Assembly: GCA_023974075.1 (NCBI GenBank)
Contig: CM043807.1
Span: 1,124,623-1,188,622 of the forward strand
Source: Chaenocephalus aceratus
Lineage: Eukaryota > Chordata > Actinopteri > Perciformes > Channichthyidae
Length of the DNA stretch: 64,000 bases
Reading direction: 5' to 3'
Shown here: piece by piece, positions 1 through 11,034 of the stretch
Layout of the letters: every line of letters starts with the position of its first letter
How positions within the stretch are numbered: position 1 is the stretch's first letter
Notes under the pieces: generated by a model
What the model was told of the DNA's origin: nothing
The model's input: the letters and a program-made list of their open reading frames with translations, nothing else
Databases searched by the model: none
Translations under genes and position numbers: made by a program

Positions 1-322
1 CCGTGGGGAAATTCAGTAGTTCAAACAGCAACAGGGTGAGAGTGAAAAACAGGACAGCACAGATTCACACAGATTAATAAAATCAAAAATAAGATGAGCG
101 ATAAAAATAATAATAATGAGAAACTATGAAATAAGAAATGAATAAAACTAAAATGTAATTATCATATCATATACTATAATGTATTGTATTATTAAGTAAT
201 ATCATACATTAACCCCATTATAGCAGATGCCACATTAAATGGATGAACACATGTATGCATCAATAATTACAACAGAGTATTTCTAAATACAAGTTGTAAA
301 AATACTTATATGTATTTAATAT
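1..322. other. AT-rich flank without recognised gene
   Basis: AT-rich sequence with short A/T runs and no open frame of interest. It precedes the TTAA at 323-326 where a piggyBac-like element may begin. I see no RNA gene, promoter or repeat that I can name. Confidence 0.6.
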
Positions 323-430
323 TAACCCTTTGGAGTCGACCGTCACGCCGGCGTGATCAGATCACATGACCTGTTCAAGCCGGTGCCGCATAAAAACAAC
401 AGTCCGGAAAACATTGCCGTGTCTTTCTGT

Positions 431-1076
431 CGAAAGTACTGGCTTGAAACTATATCCCAGTCTTTGTTTCATGCAAAAAGACCCAGTAAACACGGAGATA
501 CGATGATATAAAGTTAATACATTTCAAAAGTATGAAATATGGAAGCACATATTTGAATATCTTCGCCGTATTTGATCATTTTACGAAACGGAAAATACTG
601 GAAACTGTAGATCCTGCTCAACAGGATGTATATGTGTATTTCTGTCAAAAGTACTGGCTTGAAACTATATGCCAGTCTTTGTTTCATGCAAAAATACCCA
701 ATAAACACGGACATACGATGATATAAAGTTAATACAGATATATTTCAGAAGTATGAATAATGGAAGCACATATTTTAATATCTTCGCTGTATTTTATCAT
801 TTTACGAAACGGAAAATACTGGAAACTGTAGATCCTGCTCAACAGGATGTATATGTGTATTTCTGTCGAAAGTACTGGCTTGAAACTATATGCCAGTCTT
901 TGTTTCATGCAAAAATACCCAATAAACACGGACATACGATGATATAAAGTTAATACAGATATATTTCAGAAGTATGAAAAATGGAAGCAAATATTTGAAT
1001 ATCTTCGCCGTATTTTATCATTTTACGAAACGGAAAATACTGGAAACTGTAGATTCTGCTCAACAGGATGTATTTA
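431..1076. repeat. Tandem repeat, ~215-221 bp unit, three copies
   Basis: The phrase GTACTGGCTTGAAACTATAT begins near 436, 651 and 872, so the period is 215 then 221 bp. The third copy is cut at about 1076, where the sequence changes abruptly to a G/A-rich stretch. The small open frames on both strands inside the copies are the same sequence read repeatedly and are not genes. Copies 2 and 3 are closer to each other than to copy 1, which suggests the last duplication was copy 2 to 3. Confidence 0.9.
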
Positions 1077-1079
1077 CCA

Positions 1080-1262
1080 GGGAGGGGGTGAGGTAATCAG
1101 GTAAACGGAGTGATACGAAACAAGACGAAAAGAGACGAAGAGGGACGGCGGGAACCGAAGAGAGACGGCGGGAAATGGAGAGAGACGAAGATATACGAAG
1201 ACAGGCGGCAGGAGACGAAGAGAGGCTGCGGGAGACTGCGATTGAAGTAAAGTGACAGACAA
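1080..1262. repeat. Purine-rich degenerate short repeat
   Basis: About 180 bp made almost only of A and G on the + strand, with loosely repeated GAGACGAAG and GGGACGGCGGGAA words. It interrupts the third copy of the preceding tandem repeat. The antisense open frames here are low-complexity Ser/Arg/Leu strings and are rejected as genes. Confidence 0.7.
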
Positions 1263-1811
1263 ACATTGAGAATTTAGATATAGTTAGATAGATTTAGAGT
1301 TTTGAAGACTCAACTATGATGAAGAGAACTCTGAACGTGAGTCAAGCTTTAAGCTTGTTTTTTGACATGGAGGAGGAGGAATCTGTGATGTTGCCCTCTG
1401 TGTCATAGTTGACAGAAAACGCTTTGAAGCGTGGCACAGATAAAGACAGAAAAAACAGATTGTTGTACATAATGTGTATATATATATATATTTGTATTAT
1501 ATTTATAATAACACTTTTGCCTTATCAGAATGAAATCCCATGCTACCTCAATCAAACTTTCACATTATCATAGTCACATCCCATGTATATATTTCCAGCT
1601 TTTAAATGGTTTCGTTGTGTATGTTTGTGTTATGAAAAATAAAATCATTTTCAAAATCTGTTTTTACGTTTTTTTTGTGATTTTGGGTCCAAAATGTTCA
1701 TATAGTAGAAGATCACCTACATCCAAACGAAATAAATATAATTAATTATGATGAATACGTTAAGTCTTGTTCATTGTTTTTCACTTTTATTAAATGTTTG
1801 ATATTTCCGGT

Positions 1812-2041
1812 GGAAATGGTGGACTATCGGACATTCAAAATGCAGCATATTTTCACTCTTACACACATATATTCTCATTTTACATACATACATTTTCACT
1901 CTTACACACGGATATTCTCCTTTTGCTCTCATGCGAAATCTAAAACAAAGTATGTCATGTATATTTAGTTTTCGTTGATGAGACGAGACGGACTAAGGTG
2001 TTAATGGTGGACTATCGGACATTCAAAATGCAGCATATTTC
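1812..2041. repeat. 37-bp direct repeat flanking a 154-bp segment
   Basis: AATGGTGGACTATCGGACAT and its continuation occur at about 1813-1850 and again at about 2003-2040, essentially identical. The segment between has two copies of a motif containing CTTACACAC and ATATTCTC. The second copy starts at the TTAA that may end the piggyBac-like element, so the duplication may be linked to that insertion. Confidence 0.75.
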
Positions 2042-2379
2042 CCCCAAGTGTCTGTCAAAATGCATTTTACGTTTCTAACTTGCAATATCATTATTTCCGC
2101 TCTCTTCAGAAGAGCGATTTCCCTGTCTCTCTCTGTGTGCGGGGGATCACAGGAGGGGGGAGAGCTGTGGAATGTGACACACATTCCGATGGCCAATTAG
2201 TTTTAAACAAAGGGTCCCCAACATAGGACACATGGGGGGTTGGGCTGGTTGGGTCTGCAGCACATCACAGAGGCATTTAAAAAGTGAAGACAATACATTC
2301 TGGAAATGTCAGAATCAGGCACCTTCAAGTTAAACAATACTACTGTACAGTAAACAATTAACACAGTAAATTATGTGGA
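2042..2379. other. No gene recognised
   Basis: Mixed-composition DNA with a G-rich patch near 2147-2165 and another near 2234-2245. No domain-like open frame, splice pattern or named repeat was seen. Confidence 0.5.
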
Positions 2380-2830
2380 TTCAATCACATTTATTTCGTT
2401 AAAAATAAACGAAATGACTCGGTTTGCATTCATAAAGAATGCACAAACGTGTTTAATCGTTAATGTCAGATATGTACTAAGTAAATAGCCTACATTAGTT
2501 CCTGCTCAAGATTAGATTCAACTTTATTGTTATTGCACAGATTACAGGTACTGAGACAACGAAATGCAGTTTAGCTTCTAACCAGGTGCAACAAGCAGTG
2601 AAGTGGAAAGTAATGTTCACAATCTACAGAATAAAATATATAATGAATTGAATGATGAATAAACAGTGAGGGGTATGAATACACTAGATGAGCAGATGAG
2701 TCTGTGAGCAGTATGAACAATGTGTTAATCGTTAATGTCAGATATGTACTAAGTAAATAGCCTACATTAATTTCATGATAGATTAAACCACATTTATTTC
2801 GTTAAAAATAAACAAAATGATTAAATGTAG
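2380..2830. repeat. Duplicated AT-rich segment with an inserted dispersed repeat
   Basis: Two motifs are each present twice: TTTATTTCGTTAAAAATAAA (near 2390 and 2792) and GTTAATGTCAGATATGTACT with its continuation (near 2459 and 2731). Between the duplicate copies, 2506-2720 holds a sequence starting ATTCAACTTTATTGTTATTG with an ACGAAATGCAG word. I associate that style with dispersed fish repeats (LINE 3' ends), but I cannot name the family. Duplication is seen directly; family assignment is inference. Confidence 0.6.
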
Positions 2831-4324
2831 GGTGAATTGCCCTAATGTGGAACATTTTTGCATTTCAGACTTCGGGAATATATTGCGACATGAAGCCGAT
2901 ACAATAAATCAAAATCCAGTAACATTCTGAAATCCCCAGGATGTGTCCTAATCAAACCAAAAGAGAACATGCAGATATTAAACTCATAAAAGAAATGGTA
3001 GACATATTAGTACGCTTAGTGCCAAGTTGTCTCAGACAATCTGTTTTCCTAATGTGGGACAGTTCTGTGCAAAATGTGGGACACTGAAAAGTCTATATTA
3101 AAAAGCCTCAGTCACCTTCATTCATGCAATAAAAAAATCTCAGGCCAGTAACACTCAAAGCTACAGTAAATGTGCAATACCATGCTATGTTACTATTTAT
3201 AATGTTATTGTTGTTACAACAGAAGATGTTTTTATTTAAATTGAAGTTAAATGCATCAATCTGGTGCACTGAGGGCAAAATTAGTAGATTTGTGGATACG
3301 GCTCTCAACACTCATATGAAACAGAACTGTTCTTACAATGTGTGTTGGAAGGTATTAAATTACTATGCATATTTTATTGTGTAAACACACAGCTGATCAC
3401 CTGAGAGCTGCCGTTTCATTCAGAGCGTTTAAAAAAAACGACGGTCTGATTTCAACAACTCAATGTGTGATTATTATAGCAGTAATATTAGACACTAATA
3501 ATACAGTACACTATTAACACTGTACATATTATTGTTTGCCCGTGGGATTAGGGTGATCGGTAGAGAGCCGCTGCATTTTCCTCCGTTGGATGTGATATAA
3601 AAACAAAGCGATTATTGTTGTTGTTGTAAACTCACGTGGATTAAATTTAGTGCATTCATTTCAACTCGCGAACATATGATACATTCAATGAATGCGAGGA
3701 TGATCGAACATCGTTTGTTTGACCCTGGATGCATTTCCTGATCTAAAAACATAGCGATGGTTTTGTACTTACGCCAACGTGAATTAAACATTATTTTGTT
3801 AAATAAAAACATGGTGATGTTTAGTAAATGATTACATGTCTCTTACTTAGCACAGAATATGATCCTATCCGTGACATATATGGATCTTAACAAATATCCG
3901 CTATATCAGATACCTGTAGATCAGGTGTTTATTTCACATGAGTTTCAGTGTGGCAGCTTTTCACGGCTCCCCCTGGTGGATCCATGATCCATTGCAGTTG
4001 GTTTCATTATAATTAAATGTATTTATCAAGGGGGCGTTTCAAGTCCTGCAGGGGGGTTTTCCTTATCAGCAGGGGCCCACCCCGTGCCGATCACGGACCC
4101 GCACGGGTAGGCGTCTGAAACGAAGCGCTACATCTGTAAATGCGTCAACCTGGTGCATTTTGAGAGCAAAAATGAATTTAAGGATACATCTCTCAACACC
4201 CATATGAAACAGAACTGTAAACAGTTTTCTTTTTCTTTATGGATATTTTACAAATCACTTCCCTTTTATTTAAACTCTATTCTTGTTTTACTGTCATAGT
4301 ATTTCATAACTGTTTTTCCTTTAT
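2831..4324. other. Gene-poor stretch with one diverged duplicate pair
   Basis: No convincing gene. A ~80-bp segment at about 3250-3331 recurs in diverged form at about 4140-4219; both contain TCTCAACAC followed by CATATGAAACAGAACTGT. This shows an old duplication about 890 bp apart. Short open frames on both strands are below anything I can support. Confidence 0.5.
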
Positions 4325-4520
4325 TCTCATAAATGTTGACCAAAACGTTTGAGACCCACTGAGATAACTAGACTAAAGTGAACAATCTAAACAGAGAGTC
4401 CCTTACCTCACTGAGCTGTAGTTATCTCTCTCAGTCTGACAGGACAGAGCTCTCCCTCTCATTGTTTGAGAAACAGCTTTTAATTTCCGTTAGCGCAGCT
4501 AGCTAACCAGATGCTAATAA
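4325..4520. repeat. Fragment of the hAT family found complete at 7320-8401
   Basis: From AAAACGTTTGAGACCCACTG to GCTAATAACA this segment matches 7712-7893 at high identity, with small indels. The second occurrence lies inside a hAT element with target duplication, so this first copy is probably an internal fragment of a related element or of a common precursor. No terminal repeats are visible here. Confidence 0.7.
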
Positions 4521-5067
4521 CAGAAATGCAAATAGTGAGTTTGGTAGAAATATACTGTATAATAGTAAAGTTATTTAAGATGATGCCATATTTATTGAAG
4601 ATTTACATTATAAATATTCTCCAAAATTATTCAAAAGCATATTCTTCCAAACTCCTTGCTGTAGTATGACACACAGGAGACTATTGATGTGTGTAGTGAG
4701 TTTGGTAGTAATATACTGTATAATAGTGATTGAATATTATTGTATTCTCTTTTTTCGGAGTTGCACTTTGCAGACGGTCCCTGAGCACTCGTTTCTTCTC
4801 CGGCTGCGAATAGAGACCAATTTAATGTGTCCAGCTCGAAGGACGGCGCGTATTGGCTTTTTTTGATCAAAATGTGATTGTAGTTCGTTGTCAACCTTAC
4901 CACGGTACTTAGGAGACGTCATTTGTGTCTGAATAACGTTTTGTTCATGAGTTATTGATCCGTGAAATCAGAATCTCCCAATATCGTTCCAACTTTACTG
5001 AACTAAGCCAGAAGACCGTCTCATTTCGTAGACCGCTCGGTTTGCTGTTCCTTCACTTTATTTTTAT
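4521..5067. other. No gene recognised
   Basis: AT-rich at first, then mixed composition; short open frames on both strands overlap one another and show no domain. A near repeat of a TGGTAGTAATATACTGTATAATAG motif occurs twice (about 4540 and 4702). Confidence 0.5.
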
Positions 5068-5075
5068 ATTTATCT

Positions 5076-5944
5076 TAGGGCTGTCAAGTTAACACAAAAA
5101 ATAATTAACGCCACTAATTATTTTAACGCAATTAACGCATGTGTATTTTTTGTCCTCGGCCGCCCCGTAGTTTCAGAGTGTATCGAGTTTAAAATACCAT
5201 CTACAAGCTGATGCTGACAGCCCCGCTCCTGCCGTCCGCTTGAGGCAGACCACACTTCCACGCTCACCGGCAGGCACCGACTGGCATCTGGAGGACCGGG
5301 AGGGTGTGTGTGTGGCGCGAGCGAGAGAGAGAGAACGGGCACACCTTACGTATATTGTTGTTGTTAGCATCTGGTGCTAGCATCTGGTGCTAGCTAGCTG
5401 CGCTAACGGATATAAGGAGCTGTTTCAATGAAAACAGAGGAGCGACATTTCGCCGACAACTGCCCCGAGCACTTCACTTTATGCAGGAAGCCAGACAGTG
5501 GGACATTGTACGAAAAGTCAGCACACTCAGTACGGATAGTGCGCGCAACATGATTGCAGCGTCCAGGCAGCTCCCGTTCGAGCATATGCCTTGAGTTGCA
5601 CATAGCTCCAATGATCCATCACACACACACGCACGTGCACACGCACACACACACACACACACACACACTTTGTATTGTATTATTGTATTGTATGAGAGAG
5701 GTTCCAGGTTGAATTGAGGCGAATATTTGTAATGTTCAGAGGTTGTTATGTTTAATATTCATGAGAATATTTGTCATTGTTCAAATGATAATAAACAAAC
5801 ATTTGCATAAAGCATATTTGTCCACTCATATGTTGATAAGAGTATTAAAAACTTGAAAAATATCCCTCTAAGGAACATTTGGAACAGATAAAAAATGTGC
5901 GATTAATTTGCGATTAATCGCGATTTAATCGACTGACAGCCCCA
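5076..5944. mobile_element. Non-autonomous hAT element, TAGGGCTGTCA termini
   Basis: The left end reads TAGGGCTGTCAAGTTAAC and the right end is its inverse, GACTGACAGCCCCA. The subterminal parts contain the repeated ATTAACGC / CGATTAATCG words typical of this fish hAT family. Flanking ATTTATCT (5068-5075) and ATTTATAT (5945-5952) agree at 7 of 8 bases and are the likely 8-bp target-site duplication. The interior has a (CA)n tract at about 5621-5668 and no transposase domain. It is presumably mobilised in trans by an autonomous hAT transposase. Confidence 0.85.
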
Positions 5945-5992
5945 ATTTATATACATTTATTTTGGACGAAAACTTAGCGTGAGGAAAAGCAA

Positions 5993-6067
5993 GTGTGGCG
6001 TGAGTGTGTGAGATATGGGTTAATTGCGTGACTCTCACGCTCAATGCGTGAGTGTTGGCAGCCCTGG
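5993..6067. mobile_element. Terminal fragment of a second hAT-like family
   Basis: The segment ends GCGTGAGTGTTGGCAGCCCTG and closely resembles 13610-13693, which ends GCGTGAGAGTTGGCAACCCTG. Both carry several GTGAG/CTCACG words. The opposite end of the element was not found near either copy, so these are solitary ends. Confidence 0.55.
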
Positions 6068-6379
6068 TTTAAACCGTTTAAACATCTCCAAATGTCATCA
6101 CATAAACACAATACATGTTACTAATCCTTACAGTGTACGACGTGTAAGGCTTACACTTACAGTCATTGCTTTCTGACGGACTTGACCCTTTTACTCTTCG
6201 GAAAATTAGTAGCTGTCTACTCATGAATGTCTACTGCCATGCTATTCAGTTCACTTTCTCCTACTTCCTGTACCCGGTTTCCTGTCTTTGTCAGTACAAA
6301 TTTTACAAAAATATAAATGTGCAAATATGAAACATACAGGTCAATATCACCTTGCTATTGGTAGCTGAACTGCCAATAC
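6068..6379. other. No gene recognised
   Basis: Mixed-composition DNA between two transposon footprints. No reading frame, RNA gene or regulatory element could be supported. Confidence 0.5.
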
Positions 6380-6387
6380 CCCAACAC

Positions 6388-6837
6388 CAGAGGTTGTGCT
6401 ACACTTTTTCACTGCCCGTCATTTTGACGGACAGGATCGTAACATTTCCGTCAAAATCCATTATTACCCGTTGATCTGTACACAACTAACGGGGGGGAGA
6501 GCACGCTCGTGAACTGTCAACGGGGGGGGGGGGGGAACTGTTAGCGCCGGTGTTATGCATGCCCACTGCACCTCGCGGGAGCGCGCCACAACGTAAAGCA
6601 TAAACTCCCAGACATTTCAATGATTTGTACGGCAAAGTTAGGTCTGGAAACGATATAATTTCCTTTTTGGCGGCCATCCATAACAAGACATAACACCGGA
6701 GCCCTGCTGCGGGGAAACTTTGGCGCTGTTCTGAGTTTGTTCTAATCCATCAAAATGACGGACTGCTTTCAGATTTTTCCGTCATTGTTAAAACAAATCC
6801 GTCATAGACGGAATATATTCGGTTAACGCAACCTCTG
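6388..6837. mobile_element. 450-bp hAT MITE with perfect 8-bp target duplication
   Basis: Terminal inverted repeats CAGAGGTTGTG and CGCAACCTCTG bound the element. CCCAACAC is present immediately outside both ends (6380-6387 and 6838-6845), an exact 8-bp duplication as made by hAT transposases. Subterminal regions repeat the words GACGGA and TCCGTC in both orientations, probably transposase-binding motifs. A G-run sits at about 6522-6534. There is no coding sequence. Confidence 0.93.
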
Positions 6838-6845
6838 CCCAACAC

Positions 6846-7311
6846 ATATTCTTAGATATAAATACCTAATTTTTAATTATTTAGACACAAACACTTATAG
6901 TTTAATGTCTTGTTACATAAGAATAAATCATATTTGTTAAGTGTTATTATGGGAGAATAACTATTCTTGTGGTACTACTGTCTTATTGGGCCCATATTGA
7001 GCAGCGCATATTAAGACCAAAACTCATGTTCAACAACTTCCTTACTTGCAACAAATAAGCACTAATTAGAGGGTTATTGAGGAAAAACTCTCAACTAATG
7101 GCTTATTACTTGTAGAATATGGTCATGTAGAATAAGGCATTAATAAGTGTTTTATAATGAATAATAAAGGGCCAATATACTGCTAATATGCATGTTAATT
7201 GACAACTAGTTGATGGTTAATTTGTGTACCTTAATATAAAGTGTTACCTCCCTTAAACATTGCTTCTGGCCCACGCTGCCACTAGCAAACATCTTCAAGA
7301 CGATGTATATG
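6846..7311. other. No gene recognised
   Basis: AT-rich spacer between two hAT elements. Nothing beyond simple A/T-rich words was seen. Confidence 0.5.
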
Positions 7312-7319
7312 GTTAACAG

Positions 7320-8401
7320 TAGGGTTGGGTATCGTTTGAATTTCCACGATTCTGATTCCGATTCCGATTCTACTTTTCGATTCCGCTTCTTAACGGTTCT
7401 CAATTCCGATTCTTTGAGGGGCAGGGTAAAAAAATGATACATGCTTCTTCCACCAAAAAAAATTACATTTATTCGAGAAACTTTTACACAAGTTAGTTTA
7501 CAGTAATATTCACATTAATCAGTCTGTTTATATTCACTGCTATGTAACTGTAACCTGAGAACCACTGAAGCTACAACAGTGCAACAGTCCAACTTTTAAA
7601 GGAAACCCCCCCCATTTAAAAACAGTTCTCGTTGAGAAACACAAGCATATCTGCCTTCTCAGGCATACCGGGAAGAAATGTTTGTAAAATGCTTCAATCT
7701 GTTTGTGAATTGTGATCAAAACGTTTGAGACCCACTGAGATAACTTAGACTAAAGTGAACTATCTAAACACTCAGAGTCCTTTACCTCACTGAGCTGTAG
7801 TTATCAGCCTCAGTCTGACTGGAGAGGACTCTCCTCCACATCATTGTAGAAACATCTTCTTCTTCCGTTAGAGCAGCTAGCACCAGATGCTAATAACAAC
7901 AGCGTGTACCGGTGCCCCCTCCCTCTCTCCCACGCTCACTCCCACGCTCACTCGCACTTTGGCTGTGAGCTGCGGGTGCCAGATAAGCCAACATCCCCCA
8001 TTTTCATCACTTACAGCGCCCATCGTACAGGGCAAATGAAAAGTATAACAGGGATGAAAAGGGTGTTACATTTACTTAATTATGAATGTTGTTACATTAA
8101 GGCCGAACATTAGGAAATTAGAAATATTACAACCAGAGCCATATAATAGTATAATATAATATATAATATAATATGGCGCTGGGTACCATAGATATATAAA
8201 CACGTGTTTATATATATCTATGGGTACAACGCTACATTTTCCGCCCCGCTGCAGTCATACAGTAGGCTACGGAGAGCGGCGAGAAACATTTCCTCAGGCA
8301 TCGAAAAGCGGAACCGAAATTCACATGTCTAAATGATGCCGTTGGAATCGAAATGTTGGAACCCGTTCCGAACCGGAACCGGTTCTCGGTACCCAACCCT
8401 A
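7320..8401. mobile_element. 1.08-kb non-autonomous hAT, TAGGGTTGGGTA termini
   Basis: Left end TAGGGTTGGGTATCG and right end CGGTACCCAACCCTA are inverted repeats. GTTAACAG lies directly outside both (7312-7319 and 8402-8409), a perfect 8-bp duplication. Subterminal GATTCCGATTC repeats on the left are mirrored by GGAACCGG-type words on the right. The interior (about 7712-7893) is shared with 4325-4520. A small palindromic stretch TATATAAACACGTGTTTATATATA lies near 8191-8216. The only open frame (7904-8113) has no recognisable domain. Confidence 0.93.
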
Positions 8402-8409
8402 GTTAACAG

Positions 8410-9243
8410 TCTTCTCTCTTTCCTACTTATTGCCACATGTATAGACAGCCTAGTGACAGTAATGTTAACTCTTGATAATGTTATTTAACGTTAAATTATT
8501 GCAGATACTTTTAACCATTTTAGTGGGATTATAGAACAGTTTAGTCTATGAATAAATGTATTTTTCATCAAAGAAAATTAGCTAACATTATACAAGGTGA
8601 CAGTACGTGAGATGCCTCTGATGAGCAGGTATTTTTGGGCGGCAGAGATACTGTTTTACTGATTTAACTGAAATTGACCTTGAAATAAAAAAGTAATTGA
8701 TGTATTTGCCCATTTTACACACTATTTAGCTATGCAGACAGTTTTTCGCTGGTTCTATTCAGAGGTTACTTTATTTTGTCTTAGTCTAATTCAAAGGTTA
8801 TGTTAGTGAAGGCAGAAAAGCTGCATCAGATCTCGGTGTTAAGGCTGAATCTCTCTTTCTCAGACTTTTAACTGTACTCACCTATTTTTCATGAATGGAA
8901 ACACAATTATTTCTTTATTTCTCCTGAGTCCATTGCTTACTCTTTATCACCGCCTCTGTTAAAGCCCGCTATTATGAATCTCACTACTGCACTTCTTTAA
9001 AGCCAGTATCACAAAGCATAGAGAAATATCTTCATCCCTTTCTCCCACACTCTGATCATGTAGGAGTGAAGCCAGAAAACTACTACACAAACTTGAAATT
9101 ATGGCACTTCCGCCATAGCCGCTGGAAGTCATTTTGCTCAGGGGGTGCTGCCAAAAGTGGGGAGGGAGCCGCTTACATTTTTTTAAAAAGGCGGTGCCTG
9201 GCCGGGCCCGGCTGTCAGCGATACGAGCCACATAAATTGTTTG
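8410..9243. other. No gene recognised
   Basis: Mainly AT-rich DNA. Overlapping small open frames near 8959-9326 on opposite strands are not supported by motifs. A GC-rich patch with GGCCGGGCCCGGC sits near 9200. Confidence 0.5.
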
Positions 9244-9715
9244 TTAAAGGCGAGACACGGCAGGCAAAAACATCGTTGTTCATGCACTGGTCAATTTTGA
9301 GATGTTGTGCTATTTTGATTCCATAACATGTTTTCTTTCAGGCTTTTGGAAGAAAAACGTACAAAATACACATTTAAGTGTTCATTTTACTATAGTTTGT
9401 CTATTTGCATCTGTATATTTCTCCTAAATTCACCAAAAGTTAGCATTTCTAACGTAACATAAAGTACCGCGATCGCTGTTTGCACAATGTCATCGTTGGA
9501 AAAGCTCCGTCTCTCCTGCACAATCTCATCGGATCCAAATATGGTCATTTTCTTTGTATCAGCAACCAATCGTGAAAGCACAAAAGGGTCTTAAACCAAG
9601 AAACGAAATCTCATTGGCTGGTGTCAATTTCTGACAACGTGATTCGTTCAGATGCGTCACGTGGTGTGCTAAAACACTTCCTGGTTAGCTGTCCGCTAGA
9701 AATTGAAAACTCAAA

Positions 9716-9910
9716 ATGGCAAAAGAACGGCGAAAAAAACGTTCACAGAGAAGACAACAACAATTGTCACTTGCACGAAGCAAGGTTATACAAAAAACAA
9801 AAGACCCCGAACATGAAATACCTTCACGGAGTGTGTCGAGGCGCAAGCTATCATCCAAAGAACAGGAGGGTTTAGCTAGCGCCTCACTGCAATCTTTAAA
9901 GGTGGGGTAG
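9716..9910 (+). CDS. Short basic N-terminal-like open frame inside the TTAA element
   Basis: A 64-residue frame starts MAKERRKKRSQRRQQQLSL and is very rich in Lys/Arg/Gln, as in a nuclear-localisation or nucleic-acid-binding N-terminus. It is interrupted at its 3' end by the MITE at 9901; across the MITE the frame would run only about nine more codons before a stop. It may be the first exon or a remnant of the host transposon's own gene. I do not recognise the family and assign no function. Confidence 0.3.
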   Translation: MAKERRKKRSQRRQQQLSLARSKVIQKTKDPEHEIPSRSVSRRKLSSKEQEGLASASLQSLKVG

Positions 9911-10256
9911 GTAAGTTTCAGAAACCGGCTCGAGATACACTTTTTGTTATATTCCATGGAATGCTCTTAACATCCCGATAGCAATGAATATCTGAAGTGC
10001 TTTGACAAAAAATCCATAAAAAAATGTCATCTGTAGAAGCCGTAATACTGTAAAAAGTACAACCAATCGATTGGATGGCCTACCTGCCTGTCAGCCTTCC
10101 ATCGGGGCACAAACTTATCTCGTGCCCTCATTGGTCATGTGCACATTCGTGTGTGTTGGAGGAGGGGCTCTATAAGGAAGTGGCAGATTTTCTCCGGTTG
10201 TGTATTTTCAAATTCTAGCGATCTCGAGCCGGTTTCTCAAACTTACCTACCCCACC
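9901..10256. mobile_element. Palindrome-ended MITE inserted at TTTAAA
   Basis: The ends GGTGGGGTAGGTAAGTTT and AAACTTACCTACCCCACC are near-perfect inverted repeats that continue for about 35 bp to CTCGAG. TTTAAA is present on both sides (9895-9900, 10257-10262), which may be the target duplication or partly belong to the ends. The 356-bp body is non-coding. It interrupts the open frame starting at 9716, so it is younger than the TTAA element. Confidence 0.85.
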
Positions 10257-10725
10257 TTTAAAGGTCGTTTTCTCAAAATGAGTTTTTTCTCCTACTCTGA
10301 GTCCGAAATTTCCACTTCAGTTGCACTTACATACACCAAACCTTCCAGTTATATTCCTATCAATATTATGAAGGCTTTTACAGAAGGGTTTGTTCATATA
10401 TCATTCATAGCCTGAATTATATAAGATTTTATACCTAGAAACATGGCGAAAATTGATATTTTAGGGCTGTTGACAGTATTTTCTGATTTATGGAGTGATA
10501 AAAAGAGATATCCAAAATCCCTTCTGTAAAAGCCTTACGGAGCGTCCACACTACAGCTTCAAAAATAGCTTGGAGCTGGGCGTGTCTGGAGCTTGGGGAT
10601 TTTATTCAAGCAACACGACCAACAACCAATCACATGAATCTCCCGCCCCCGACATACAAAGCAAAAACCCCCGGGGATTTTATGCGAGCAATATATATAT
10701 AAACTCCCCAAACAGGCGAAAACCT

Positions 10726-10855
10726 ACCAGTTTCCCCCACTGTCTCTGCCACCTCCCTCCATGCCTGGTTCCTCCGGTTTGTATCCCGGTAGGTGAAGAG
10801 GGTCTGGTCATACAAAACCGGGTGATTGCTACGGCGATAGTTAGTTTCTCCTCCG
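10726..10855 (-). pseudogene. MADF-domain remnant of a Harbinger DNA-binding protein
   Basis: Read on the - strand, the segment gives a short EEKL..AVA start in one frame and then YDQTLFTYRDTNRRNQAWRE followed by VAETVG in another. This is the helix pattern of a MADF (Myb/SANT-like) domain, with the acidic/aromatic start, the YRD turn and the AWREVA helix. Full MADF domains are 80-90 residues; here only the first half remains, with a frameshift, followed by MITE interior. In Harbinger elements such a protein helps the DDE transposase bind DNA. The same remnant recurs in copies 2 and 3 on the + strand with a stop. Confidence 0.55.
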
Positions 10856-10983
10856 ACTTTTTTTGAAATATAGAAATGAACGGCGGGATATCTCTCCCAG
10901 CTTAGACGCGGTTTGATTGGCTACGGCTTCAGCTGTCAGATTTTGGGAAACGGGATTTGATTGGCTGGCGCTGGCTACTCCGG

Positions 10984-11034
10984 CGTCTCAGGCGACAGAA
11001 GTTGAACATTGTTCAACTTCTGTCGCCTGAGACG
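10984..11034. repeat. Perfect 51-nt hairpin (25-bp arms, 1-nt loop)
   Basis: CGTCTCAGGCGACAGAAGTT followed by GAACA is exactly inverted after a single T. The sequence lies inside MITE copy 1. The sister copies have a shorter, imperfect version around TTGAGCAATGTTCAA, so the arm was extended or homogenised in this copy. Confidence 0.95.

Larger units (their letters stand above)
327..2000. mobile_element. Candidate piggyBac-like non-autonomous element
   Basis: The left edge reads TTAA followed by CCCTTTGGAGTCGAC and a CG-rich palindromic stretch around 345-357 (CACGCCGGCGTG). The right edge near 1990-2004 reads as a decayed inverted version of the left, ending in TTAA (2001-2004). TTAA duplication and a CCYT-type terminus are properties of the piggyBac superfamily. 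Between the ends lie a ~220-bp tandem repeat, a purine-rich patch and non-coding AT-rich DNA, with no transposase. The right terminus is poorly conserved, so the pairing of the two ends is an inference. Alternatively only the left end is real. Confidence 0.35.

Noticed and set aside
1060..1266. Ser/Leu/Arg-rich - strand frames
   Set aside because: Antisense of a purine-rich low-complexity tract.
9066..9326. 86-codon + frame overlapping a 90-codon - frame
   Set aside because: No motif in either; composition similar to the surrounding non-coding DNA.
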